Shown here piece by piece: positions 19,274 through 26,903 of a stretch of 64,000 nt of DNA (position 1 is the first letter of the stretch; each line of letters opens with the position of its first letter). The notes under the pieces were generated by a model. The model worked only from the letters and a program-made list of their open reading frames with translations, was not told the origin of the DNA and did not search any database. This stretch comes from Streptomyces corynorhini (GTDB taxonomy: Bacteria > Actinomycetota > Actinomycetes > Streptomycetales > Streptomycetaceae): positions 1-64,000 of the forward strand of contig NZ_QQNA01000006.1 in assembly GCF_003346515.1 (NCBI RefSeq), given 5' to 3'. A program made the translations under genes and the position numbers.

Positions 19274-19608
19274 GGCCAGCGTCTCCTCGTGGGTCGGAAC
19301 GGCCCGTGCGGATGCTCAGGTTTCTGGGGCCGACTGTGCTGAGGAGATTGGCGCAGCGCGGTTTCGGCCAGTGCCGCTCGATGTTTCACGGCAGTGACGA
19401 AGGCGTCCCGCGTGTTACGAGCCGATGAACCGGCGGGTCCGGCGGGGTGACCGCGGCTACCGTCCGCGGCCGTCGCCGGAGCATCGAAAACCGGCCGCGG
19501 CCGTCACCCTGCTGTCCTGGCGGCGGGGGAGCCGTGTCGGGCTGTACGGGGTGAGAGCCGCGGCCGGGGTCTGGGGCCGGGCGCGGGCCGTGCGAGGGCG
19601 CCCGTCGG
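19274..19608. other. amtB leader and nsdA 3' flank
   Basis: 335 bases between the amtB start and the nsdA stop, both genes on the minus strand. It holds the GlnR box (19361-19398) and the amtB ribosome binding site (GAGGAG, about 9 bases before the TTG). The part next to nsdA (19440-19608) contains repeated GGCCGCGG-type words that could fold, but I see no clean terminator and no gene. Confidence 0.6.
19361..19398 (-). promoter_or_regulatory. Tandem GlnR box upstream of amtB-glnK-glnD
   Basis: Read on the minus strand: GTCAC, 6 bases, GAAAC, 6 bases, CGGCA, 6 bases, GAAAC. This matches the Streptomyces GlnR pattern gTnAC-n6-GaAAC in a double, 22-base-periodic arrangement. The distal pair (19383-19398) is perfect; the proximal pair (19361-19376) is half-matched. 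GlnR activates amtB, glnK and glnD in S. coelicolor under nitrogen limitation. Confidence 0.85.
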
Positions 19609-21105
19609 TCAGACGGCCTCCGCGGACTCGGGCAACCGGGCGGCGATCCGCTCGGTGAGGTCGATGACGTCGCCGACGTCGCCGAAGTCCCTGGCGGCCG
19701 TGGAGAGCGTCTTGCGCAGCCGGGTGTTGACGCGTTCGGAGCGCACGCTGCCGGCCACCTCCATGGCTTGTTCCGCAAGGGCCGTGGACTGCTCGGGCTC
19801 GCGCTTGAGGAGGTGGACGGTGGCCATCCCGATGAGGTTCAGCGCATACGACCGCTGGTGCTCCTCGTCCTTGCCGAACAGTTCGACGGCGCGCCGCATG
19901 ACCGGCTCGGCGAGGGAGGCGTAGGTGGGGCTGCGGCCCGCGACATAGGCCAGGTCGCGGTAGGAGTGGGCGTTCTCCCCGTTCAGCTCGGCCTCGGAGA
20001 AGAAGCGGATCCAGTCGGGCTCGGGCTCGCCGTCCAGGCCGATGTCGGAGAAGGTGTCCTCGGCCATCCGGACGGCGCGCTTGGTCTTGCTCGGCTGGCC
20101 CAGATTGGCGTAGGCCCGCGCCTCCATCGCATACAGCATCGCCTGGGTCCTGGGGGTGGCGCTGTCGCGGCTGCCGTACTGCGCGAGATGGATCAGCTCC
20201 AGCGCGTCGTCGGGCCGGCCGACGTGGATCATCTGGCGGCTCATGGAGGAGAGGACGTACGAGCCGAGCGGCTTGTCCCCGGCCTCCTTGGCTGCGTGCA
20301 GGGCGAGCACGAAGTACTTCTGGGCGTTGGGCTGGAGCCCGACGTCGTAGCTCATCCAGCCCGCCAGCTCGGCGAGTTCGGCGGCGCACCGGAACAGCCG
20401 CCGGGAGGTGGCCTCGGGCTGCGGTTCCTGGAGGAGGTCGGTCAGTTCGTGGAGCTGGCCGACGACGGCTTTGCGGCGCAGTCCGCCGCCGCACTTGGCG
20501 TCCCACCCGCGGAACATCGCGGTGGTCGACTCCAGCAGGTCGAGTTCGGGTCCTGACAGCCGGGTGGAGCGCGGCAGGGGCTCCGGCCGGGGCTCGCCAC
20601 GGCCGGAGTCACCGGCCGGGGTGGGCACCAGCCAGCGCTGCATGGGCTCGACCAGCGCGGGGCCCGCGGCCAGCGCCAGTGAGCTGCCGAGGAAGCCGCG
20701 GCGGGCCAGCATCAGGTCGCTGCGGGAGAACTCGCTGATCAGCGAGACGGTCTGCGGGCCCGACCACGGCAGGTCGACGCCGGAGACGGAGGGCGACTGG
20801 TGCGCGGAGCGCAGCCCGAGGTCCTCGACCGCGACGACGGCGCCGAAGCGCTCGGAGAACAGCTCGGAGAGGATGCGCGGGATCGGCTCGCGCGGCTGTT
20901 CGCCGTCGAGCCAGCGGCGTACGCGGGAGGTGTCCGTGCTGATGTGGTGCGCGCCCATCTGGCGGGCCCTGCGGTTGACCTGCCGCGCCAGCTCGCCCTT
21001 GGACCAGCCGCTGCGCAGGAACCACGAGTCGAGTTGCCCATTCGGACGCTTGCCGGAGTTCGTACCGTCTGCGCCACTGCCGTCCACTGGAAAGCCCCCA
21101 TCCAC
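19609..21105 (-). CDS. nsdA: NsdA-type negative regulator of differentiation
   Basis: 498 residues from a GTG at 21105. The N-terminal ~90 residues look like a helix-turn-helix (LDSWFLRSGWSKGELARQVN, then ISTDTSRVRRWLDGEQPREP). A short hydrophobic stretch (RRGFLGSSLALAAGPAL) precedes a long all-helical region with TPR-like repeats, e.g. MYSYD-type aromatic positions in GWMSYDVGLQPNAQKYFVLAL and YALNLIGMATVHLLKREPEQSTALA. It matches the Streptomyces NsdA described in S. coelicolor as a repressor of sporulation and antibiotic production. Order amtB-nsdA and the neighbouring primase-fold gene agree with S. coelicolor. The target DNA is not known from sequence. Confidence 0.88.
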   Translation of the reverse strand: MDGGFPVDGSGADGTNSGKRPNGQLDSWFLRSGWSKGELARQVNRRARQMGAHHISTDTSRVRRWLDGEQPREPIPRILSELFSERFGAVVAVEDLGLRSAHQSPSVSGVDLPWSGPQTVSLISEFSRSDLMLARRGFLGSSLALAAGPALVEPMQRWLVPTPAGDSGRGEPRPEPLPRSTRLSGPELDLLESTTAMFRGWDAKCGGGLRRKAVVGQLHELTDLLQEPQPEATSRRLFRCAAELAELAGWMSYDVGLQPNAQKYFVLALHAAKEAGDKPLGSYVLSSMSRQMIHVGRPDDALELIHLAQYGSRDSATPRTQAMLYAMEARAYANLGQPSKTKRAVRMAEDTFSDIGLDGEPEPDWIRFFSEAELNGENAHSYRDLAYVAGRSPTYASLAEPVMRRAVELFGKDEEHQRSYALNLIGMATVHLLKREPEQSTALAEQAMEVAGSVRSERVNTRLRKTLSTAARDFGDVGDVIDLTERIAARLPESAEAV

Positions 21106-21574
21106 CGAAACCTGTGAAGCCCTGCCGCGTTGAAGGTGTCACCGCGCGAACCGCTATCAGAATGCCGCGAGCGACGGCCGTCTGTCCGGAGCTTGTGCCC
21201 CTTCGAACAGGAAACCGAGTTGCCCTTGGCATACCCATGGGCGCATCTCTCCCGAACCCCGTGCACCGAAAGTAATCCTACGATCACCCCTTCAGCGAGG
21301 CCGGCGGCACAATCGCCACCATTCGCCACCCCTTCGAATGAACTCGCCCCCGACAAAGCGCGATTGACTTGACACGCCACGGTCAGGGACGGCGCACAGG
21401 GGCATTTCGGGGCGCATGAATCGCAGCGCGCGCCGTCAATGCTTCTTGGCGCCACCCGAATCGCCCCGGTGGCGACGGAGTGTAACGGGCACACTGCGAG
21501 TCGTAACGACTTGGCCCACTCCCTGTCGTGCGCCAGGTCGTAACCACCGGCGAGTCCAACCCGTTGGAGGGGGC
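21106..21574. promoter_or_regulatory. Divergent promoter region, nsdA and primase-fold gene
   Basis: 469 bases between divergent starts, clearly lower in GC (about 21190-21370) than its surroundings. It contains a 13-base palindrome AGTCGTAACGACT at 21499-21511, 64 bases before the plus-strand start. Further copies of the GTAAC core lie near 21482 and 21540, which would suit a repeated operator. No convincing -10/-35 pair or gene is seen. Confidence 0.5.
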
Positions 21575-22246
21575 ATGGTCTTCACGATCGGCGGTATCCG
21601 CACGATGGGCGGCATCCGCGAGATGCGCTCCGGCTCGCGCCGCCGCGGCCGCGCCACGGAGTGCACCGAGGTGGCGGAGTACACCGGGCTCTGGGGCTGG
21701 GACGTGGTCCCCGGCGCCCCGGGGACGGACGGAAGATGCTCCTGCGGCGATCCCGGCTGCGCCGCGCCCGGCGCCCACCCGCTGGGCCAGGACGAGATCC
21801 CGGCGGGCTCGACGCTCGGCGAGGTGAGCGCTACGTGGTCCCGGGTGCCGGGCGCGGCGGTGCTGCTCCCGGTGGGCCGGTGCTTCGACGTCATCGACGT
21901 GGCGGAGTCGGCGGGCAGCCGGGCGCTGGTCAGGCTGGAGCGGATGGGGCTGCCCGTGGGGCCGGTCCTGGCGACTCCGGCGGGGCGGGCGCACTTCTTC
22001 GTCGCGCCGGGCGCCGCGGCCGAACTGCCCCAGCTGCTCTACCGGATGGGCTGGGACGACGCGGACCTCGACCTGCACGCCCTGGGGCCCGGGTCGCACG
22101 TGGCGGCCCCGCCGTCCCGGGTGGCCGGTCTCGGCCCGGTCCGCTGGCTGCGCCCGCCGTCCCTGGACACGGCGGCCGACCCGCCCCAGGCCCGGCTGCT
22201 GCTCGGCACCCTGGCGTACATCTGCCACCGCTCGGCCACGGCGTAA
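21575..22246 (+). CDS. Small primase/polymerase-fold (Prim-Pol N-terminal) protein
   Basis: 223 residues from the ATG at 21575, with GGAGG 4 bases upstream. It matches the bifunctional DNA primase/polymerase N-terminal family: GLWGWDVVPG, then CSCGDPGCAAPGAHPLG (zinc-like Cys/His cluster), motif I-like FDVIDVAESAG, LATPAGRAHFFV, and LDLHALGPGSHVAAPPSRV. The family's usual second strand carries an Arg after Asp; here the stretch reads DLDLHAL, so catalysis may be impaired. No helicase or other domain is attached. It is a single conserved gene opposite nsdA. Function unknown. Confidence 0.75.
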   Translation: MVFTIGGIRTMGGIREMRSGSRRRGRATECTEVAEYTGLWGWDVVPGAPGTDGRCSCGDPGCAAPGAHPLGQDEIPAGSTLGEVSATWSRVPGAAVLLPVGRCFDVIDVAESAGSRALVRLERMGLPVGPVLATPAGRAHFFVAPGAAAELPQLLYRMGWDDADLDLHALGPGSHVAAPPSRVAGLGPVRWLRPPSLDTAADPPQARLLLGTLAYICHRSATA

Positions 22247-22275
22247 CCGCGCGCCCGGCCCCACAGCGCGCCCGG

Positions 22276-22350
22276 CACCCGGCGTCCGGCGTCCAGCACC
22301 AGGCGTCCAGCGCCAGGCGTCCGGCACCCGGCGTCCGGCACCCGGCGGGG
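22276..22350. repeat. 14-base tandem repeat in a convergent intergenic region
   Basis: Units of CACCCGGCGTCCGG at 22276-22289, 22297-22310 (two changes), 22311-22324, 22325-22338, and a shortened copy at 22339-22350; a 7-base half unit sits at 22290-22296. It lies 29 bases after the primase-fold gene and 47 bases beyond the ftsY stop. It is not inside a supported gene. Confidence 0.85.
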
Positions 22351-22397
22351 AGACGGGACCGGCCCGCGGTCCCGCTCCCCCTCCCGCCCGCGTCGGC

Positions 22398-23600
22398 TCA
22401 GTCGCCGATCAGCGCGTCCACGAACGCCTCGGGCTCGAACGGCGCGAGGTCGTCCGCCCCCTCGCCCAGCCCCACCAGCTTCACCGGCACCCCCAGCTCC
22501 CGCTGGACCGCGATCACGATGCCGCCCTTGGCCGTGCCGTCCAGCTTGGTCAGCACGATGCCGGAGATGTCCACGACCTCCGCGAACACCCGCGCCTGCA
22601 CCAGCCCGTTCTGCCCGGTGGTGGCGTCCAGGACGAGCAGCACCTCGTCCAGCGGACCGTGCTTCTCCACGACCCGCTTGACCTTGCCCAGCTCGTCCAT
22701 CAGCCCGGTCTTGGTGTGCAGCCGGCCCGCCGTGTCGATCAGGACGACGTCCGCGCCCTCGGCGATGCCCTCCTTGACCGCGTCGAAGGCCACCGACGCC
22801 GGGTCGCCGCCCTCCGGGCCGCGTACCGTACGGGCCCCGACCCGCTCGCCCCAGGTCTGGAGCTGGTCGGCGGCGGCGGCGCGGAAGGTGTCCGCCGCCC
22901 CCAGCACGACCGAGCGCCCGTCCGCGACGAGCACCCGCGCCAGCTTGCCGGTGGTCGTGGTCTTGCCGGTGCCGTTGACGCCGACGACCATCACGACGGC
23001 CGGGGTGTCCAGCCCGCTCTCGGTCTTCACGACGCGGTCGAGCTGCGGGTCGAGCAGCTGCACCAGCTCCTGGGCGAGCAGGGTGCGCAGCTCCTGCGGG
23101 CTGCGCGTCCCCAGCACCCGCACCCGCTCGCGCAGCCGCTCCACCAGCTCCTGGGTGGGCGCGACGCCGACGTCGGCGGTCAGCAGGGTCTCCTCGATCT
23201 CCTCCCAGGTCTCCTCGTCCAGGTGCTCCCGGGAGAGCAGGGTGAGCAGCCCCTTGCCGAGGGAGTTCTGCGAGCGGGCGAGCCGCGCGCGCAGCCGGAC
23301 CAGCCGGCCGGCGGACGGCTCGGGGATCTCGATCGCGGGCGGCGCGGCCGGCTCCTCGACGACGACCGGCGCACCACCGGAGTCCGGGAGGCCGACCTCC
23401 TCGATGGTGCGGCGCGGTTCGTCGCGCGGAGTCTCCGCCTCGTCACCGACATGCGGCTCGGCGGGCGGAGCGGTGATGGTCGGCGTGCTCGACGACTCCG
23501 GGGGCGGCAGCTTCCTCTTCTTGAGGGTGCCGACCACGAGCCCGCCGATGGCGCCGATGGCGACCAGGGCGATGACTACAACAAGGATGACGGTTTCCAT
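22398..23600 (-). CDS. ftsY: Signal recognition particle receptor FtsY
   Basis: 400 residues from the ATG at 23600. An N-terminal membrane segment (ETVILVVVIALVAIGAIGGLVVG) is followed by an acidic Pro/Glu-rich linker (about residues 30-95), as in other actinobacterial FtsY proteins. The NG domain has GVNGTGKTTTTGKLA (P-loop near residue 207), LGAADTFRAAAADQL, DTAGRLHTKTGLM and LTKLDGTAKGG, ending GEGADDLAPFEPEAFVDAL. It is the GTPase receptor for the Ffh-ribosome complex and partner of Ffh encoded at 13424-14962. It is convergent with the primase-fold gene and divergent from the permease. Confidence 0.95.
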   Translation of the reverse strand: METVILVVVIALVAIGAIGGLVVGTLKKRKLPPPESSSTPTITAPPAEPHVGDEAETPRDEPRRTIEEVGLPDSGGAPVVVEEPAAPPAIEIPEPSAGRLVRLRARLARSQNSLGKGLLTLLSREHLDEETWEEIEETLLTADVGVAPTQELVERLRERVRVLGTRSPQELRTLLAQELVQLLDPQLDRVVKTESGLDTPAVVMVVGVNGTGKTTTTGKLARVLVADGRSVVLGAADTFRAAAADQLQTWGERVGARTVRGPEGGDPASVAFDAVKEGIAEGADVVLIDTAGRLHTKTGLMDELGKVKRVVEKHGPLDEVLLVLDATTGQNGLVQARVFAEVVDISGIVLTKLDGTAKGGIVIAVQRELGVPVKLVGLGEGADDLAPFEPEAFVDALIGD

Positions 23601-23771
23601 AACCCACCCAGTATCAGCCACGACCGCCCCCGGCCCCGGATTCGGCGGGACCGAACCGGCGACGCGATTGCGATATGGACCTTTTGCCCTGTACGTACGA
23701 TGCTGGTGGTTCTGGGCATCGCCCGGACTCCGCCTCCCCCAGGAGCCCCCACCTCTGTACGGAGCCTCTTC

Positions 23772-25238
23772 ATGCCCCACGCCTCCGCATCCGAAGGCGC
23801 GATAGAGACCCGCGGTCTGGAGCCCGTCCCCGACAGCGAGCGCACCGGTCACGTCCGGCAGCTCTTCCCCACCTGGGTCGCCGCGAACATCAGCGTGCTG
23901 CTGCTCACCATGGGCGCCGGGCTGATCGTCCTCAACGGTCTGAACCTCTGGCAGGTGCTGGCCGTCGCCCTGGCGGCGCCCGTCGTCTCCTACGGCATCG
24001 TGGGGCTGATCTCCGTGGCCGGGAAGCGCGGCGGGGCGCCCGGGATGGCGCTCTCGCGCGCCGTCTTCGGCCAGCGCGGCAACCGCTTCCCCGGGACGCT
24101 GATCTGGGTGGCCCGCTGGGGCTGGGAGACGATCAACGCGGTGACCGGCGCCTACGCGCTGCTGTCGGTGCTGGACCTGCTCTTCGGGGTGCGGAGCGGT
24201 ACGCCGCTGATCGTGGTGACGCTGCTGCTCTTCGTGGCGTGCACCTTCCTCGTCTCGGGGCTGGGCATCAACGCGCTGCGGGTGTGCAGCAAGTGGTCCG
24301 CGTATCTCTTCGGCGCGTTCAGCGTGCTGGTGCTGATCCATCTCCTCACGCACACGGACTGGTCGGCCGTCTTCGCCAGGCCGGCCGGATCGACCGCCGC
24401 GATGATCGCCGGTATCGGCACGATCGCGGCGGGCGGGATCAGCTGGGTGCCCTCGGGGCCGGACTTCACCCGCTACCTGCCGCGTACCGCCTCCGGCCGG
24501 GCCATGGTCGGCTCGACGATCGGCGGCGCCGGGATCGTGGTGGCGCCGATGGTGCTGATGGGCGCGGTGATGGCGGTCGCCACGCCGGATCTGGCCGCGG
24601 CGCGGGACCCGGTGTCCTTCATCGGCGAGCTGCTGCCGACCTGGATCTCGGTGCCGTACCTGCTGATCGCGCTGGTCGGCATGGTGCTGATCAACTCGAT
24701 GTCGATGTACTCGGCGGGCTTCACCGCGCAGACCCTGGGCATCAAGGTGCCCCGCGCGTGGGCCGTGAGTGTCAACGCGGTGATCAGCCTGGTCCTCGGC
24801 TTCCTGCTGATGGTGGTGGCCACCGGTTTCATCGGCTCGTTCATCTCGTTTTTGACGCTGCTCGCCGTGGCGTTCTCCGCGTGGATCGGCGTGTTCGGCG
24901 TGGACATGCTCCGGCGGCGTACCTACGACGGGACGGCGCTGCTGGACACCGGGCGCACCAGCGCCTACTGGTACCGGGGCGGCTTCGCGCCGTCGGCGAT
25001 GGCGGCCTGGGGCGCGGCGCTGGTGGTGGGGCTGCTCTTCACCGAGGTGGAGTGGTTCGCCGGGCCGCTGGCCGGGACCTGGATCGGGCGCAACGGGCTG
25101 GGCTGGGCCGTGACGGCGCTGGTGGCGGCGGCGCTGTACGCGGTGCTGCCGCGCGAGCGCGCGACGACCCCCGCGCCCGCCGCCGGGCCGGCGGCGGGGG
25201 CAGGGGCCGGAGAGGGTACGGAGCGGCTGCCCGTGTGA
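23772..25238 (+). CDS. Cytosine/purine-type permease (NCS1 family)
   Basis: 488 residues from the ATG at 23772, with GGAG 7 bases upstream. About 12 membrane segments. NCS1 signatures: FPTWVAANISVLLLTMGAG, RAVFGQRGNRFPGTLIWVARWGWETINAVTG, and GGISWVPSGPDFTRYLPR. These proteins import cytosine, purines, hydantoins or thiamine with Na+ or H+; the exact substrate cannot be fixed. It stands alone, divergent from ftsY and convergent with glcP (4-base gap between stop codons). Confidence 0.85.
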   Translation: MPHASASEGAIETRGLEPVPDSERTGHVRQLFPTWVAANISVLLLTMGAGLIVLNGLNLWQVLAVALAAPVVSYGIVGLISVAGKRGGAPGMALSRAVFGQRGNRFPGTLIWVARWGWETINAVTGAYALLSVLDLLFGVRSGTPLIVVTLLLFVACTFLVSGLGINALRVCSKWSAYLFGAFSVLVLIHLLTHTDWSAVFARPAGSTAAMIAGIGTIAAGGISWVPSGPDFTRYLPRTASGRAMVGSTIGGAGIVVAPMVLMGAVMAVATPDLAAARDPVSFIGELLPTWISVPYLLIALVGMVLINSMSMYSAGFTAQTLGIKVPRAWAVSVNAVISLVLGFLLMVVATGFIGSFISFLTLLAVAFSAWIGVFGVDMLRRRTYDGTALLDTGRTSAYWYRGGFAPSAMAAWGAALVVGLLFTEVEWFAGPLAGTWIGRNGLGWAVTALVAAALYAVLPRERATTPAPAAGPAAGAGAGEGTERLPV

Positions 25239-25242
25239 CGGT

Positions 25243-26664
25243 TCAGCCCATCTCCTCCAGGGTCTTGCCCTTCGTCTCCTTCACGAACAGGACCACGAAG
25301 GGGATGGAGAGCGTGGCGAAGCAGGCGTAGATGACGTAGGTGCCCGACAGGTTCCAGTCGGCCAGACTGGGGAAGCTCGCGGTGATCGCCCAGTTGGCGA
25401 TCCACTGCGCCGAGGCGGCGACACCGAGGGCGGCGGCGCGGATCCGGTTGGGGAACATCTCGCCGAGGAAGACCCAGACGATGACGCCCCAGGACAGCGC
25501 GAAGAACAGCACGAACACATGGGCCGCGATCAGCGCGACGGTCCCCTCGGTGCCGGGCAGCTTGCCGTCGACCAGCTTCGCCGAGAACGCCCACGCCTCG
25601 CAGGCGAGCGCGACCGCCATACCGATGGAGCCGGTCAGCGCGAGCGGCTTGCGGCCGACCCGGTCCACCAGGACCATCGCGATCACAGTGCCGATGATGT
25701 TCACGATCGAGGTCGTGAACGAGTAGAAGAACGAGCTGGACGGGTCGATGCCGACCGACTGCCAGAGCGTCGCCGAGTAGTAGAAGGCGACGTTGATGCC
25801 GACGAGCTGCTGGAAGACCGAGAGCCCGATGCCCACCCAGACGATGGGCAGGAAGAAGAAACCGCCGCCGCCCAGCAGGTCCTTGAAGGTCGACTTGTGC
25901 TCACGGCGCATCGCCTGCTCGATCTCGGCGACCCTGGCGTCCAGGTCGACGTCCTTGCTCTCGACCTCGGCGAGGACCTCCTTGGCGCGGCCCACCCGGC
26001 CGACGGAGATCAGGAAGCGCGGCGACTCGGGGATCGCGAAGGAGAGCAGACCGTAGAGCAGCGCCGGGATCACCATCACGCCGAGCATCCACTGCCAGGC
26101 CTCCAGCCCGAGCAGCTTGCCGCGCTGGTCGCCGTCGGCCAGCTGGAGGATGCCGTAGTTCACCAGCTGGGAGATGGCGATGCCGACGACGATGGCGGCC
26201 TGCTGGAAGGAGCCGAGCCGGCCCCGGTAGGCGGCCGGGGAGACCTCGGCGATGTAGGCCGGGCCGATCACCGACGCCATACCGATCGCGAAGCCGCCGA
26301 TGACGCGCCAGACCGCGAGGTCGTAGATGTCGAACGGCAGCGCGGAGCCGACCGCGCTGATGGTGAAGAGCACGGCGGAGATCTGCATGCAGCGGATGCG
26401 GCCGATCCGGTCCGCGATCCGGCCCGCGGTGGCCGCCCCGATCGCGCAGCCGATCAGGGCGATGGCGATGACCTGGGCGAGAGCGGCCGAGCCGATGTCG
26501 TAGCGGCTGCGGATGGCTTCCACGGCGCCGTTGATCACCGAGCTGTCGTAGCCGAAGAGGAAACCGCCCATCGCGGCGGCCGCCGTGATGAAGATGACAT
26601 GGCCGAGATGGTCCGGATGAGCCGCTCGGCCTCCGGACGGCGGAACCTGCGCTGTGCTGGTCAC
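25243..26664 (-). CDS. glcP: Glucose permease GlcP (sugar porter MFS)
   Basis: 473 residues from a GTG at 26664 with AGGAG 6 bases upstream. It has 12 membrane segments and the sugar-porter signatures: GFLFGYDSSVINGA, DRIGRIR, a PESPRFL motif after helix 6, FQQLVGINVAFYYS, DRVGRKPL, and C-terminal VKETKGKTLEEM. The family imports hexoses by H+ symport. In S. coelicolor the glucose permease gene glcP1 occupies this place next to smc, so GlcP is the likely identity. The 5' flank carries two inverted repeats (26713-26757 and 26785-26800) suited to sugar-dependent control. Confidence 0.88.
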   Translation of the reverse strand: MTSTAQVPPSGGRAAHPDHLGHVIFITAAAAMGGFLFGYDSSVINGAVEAIRSRYDIGSAALAQVIAIALIGCAIGAATAGRIADRIGRIRCMQISAVLFTISAVGSALPFDIYDLAVWRVIGGFAIGMASVIGPAYIAEVSPAAYRGRLGSFQQAAIVVGIAISQLVNYGILQLADGDQRGKLLGLEAWQWMLGVMVIPALLYGLLSFAIPESPRFLISVGRVGRAKEVLAEVESKDVDLDARVAEIEQAMRREHKSTFKDLLGGGGFFFLPIVWVGIGLSVFQQLVGINVAFYYSATLWQSVGIDPSSSFFYSFTTSIVNIIGTVIAMVLVDRVGRKPLALTGSIGMAVALACEAWAFSAKLVDGKLPGTEGTVALIAAHVFVLFFALSWGVIVWVFLGEMFPNRIRAAALGVAASAQWIANWAITASFPSLADWNLSGTYVIYACFATLSIPFVVLFVKETKGKTLEEMG

Positions 26665-26712
26665 GTGTTCTCCTGGGGCCGCCCGGCTGCGTCGCCGGGC
26701 GTGGGGGGTGAG

Positions 26713-26757
26713 CCCTTCCAGTGGTACATGACGTCGCCACAGGCACCACTTGAAGGG
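26713..26757 (-). promoter_or_regulatory. Inverted repeat in the glcP leader
   Basis: Arms CCCTTCCAGTGGT (26713-26725) and ACCACTTGAAGGG (26745-26757), 12 of 13 bases complementary, with a 19-base spacer. On the minus strand it lies 49-93 bases before the start codon, so it is either a leader hairpin or a split operator. The AGTGGT/ACCACT core resembles half-sites of GntR-type regulators, but the spacing differs from known boxes. Confidence 0.45.
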
Positions 26758-26784
26758 AAAAGCAACGCGAACGAGGTTATGCCT

Positions 26785-26800
26785 TCACTTCATGAAGTGA
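26785..26800. promoter_or_regulatory. 16-base perfect palindrome upstream of glcP
   Basis: TCACTTCATGAAGTGA, identical on both strands, 121-136 bases upstream of the glcP start. On the minus strand it is followed 4 bases later by CATAAC, which could be a -10 element, placing the palindrome over the -35 region. The regulator is unknown. Confidence 0.55.
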
Positions 26801-26903
26801 TATTCGGGGGCACCTCGGACATATTCCTGACCACCACCCACACATGATGTTCAAAGCATGGACCCCTCATGCGGCAGGGGACGCGGGCCGACGCGGTCCC
26901 GGC

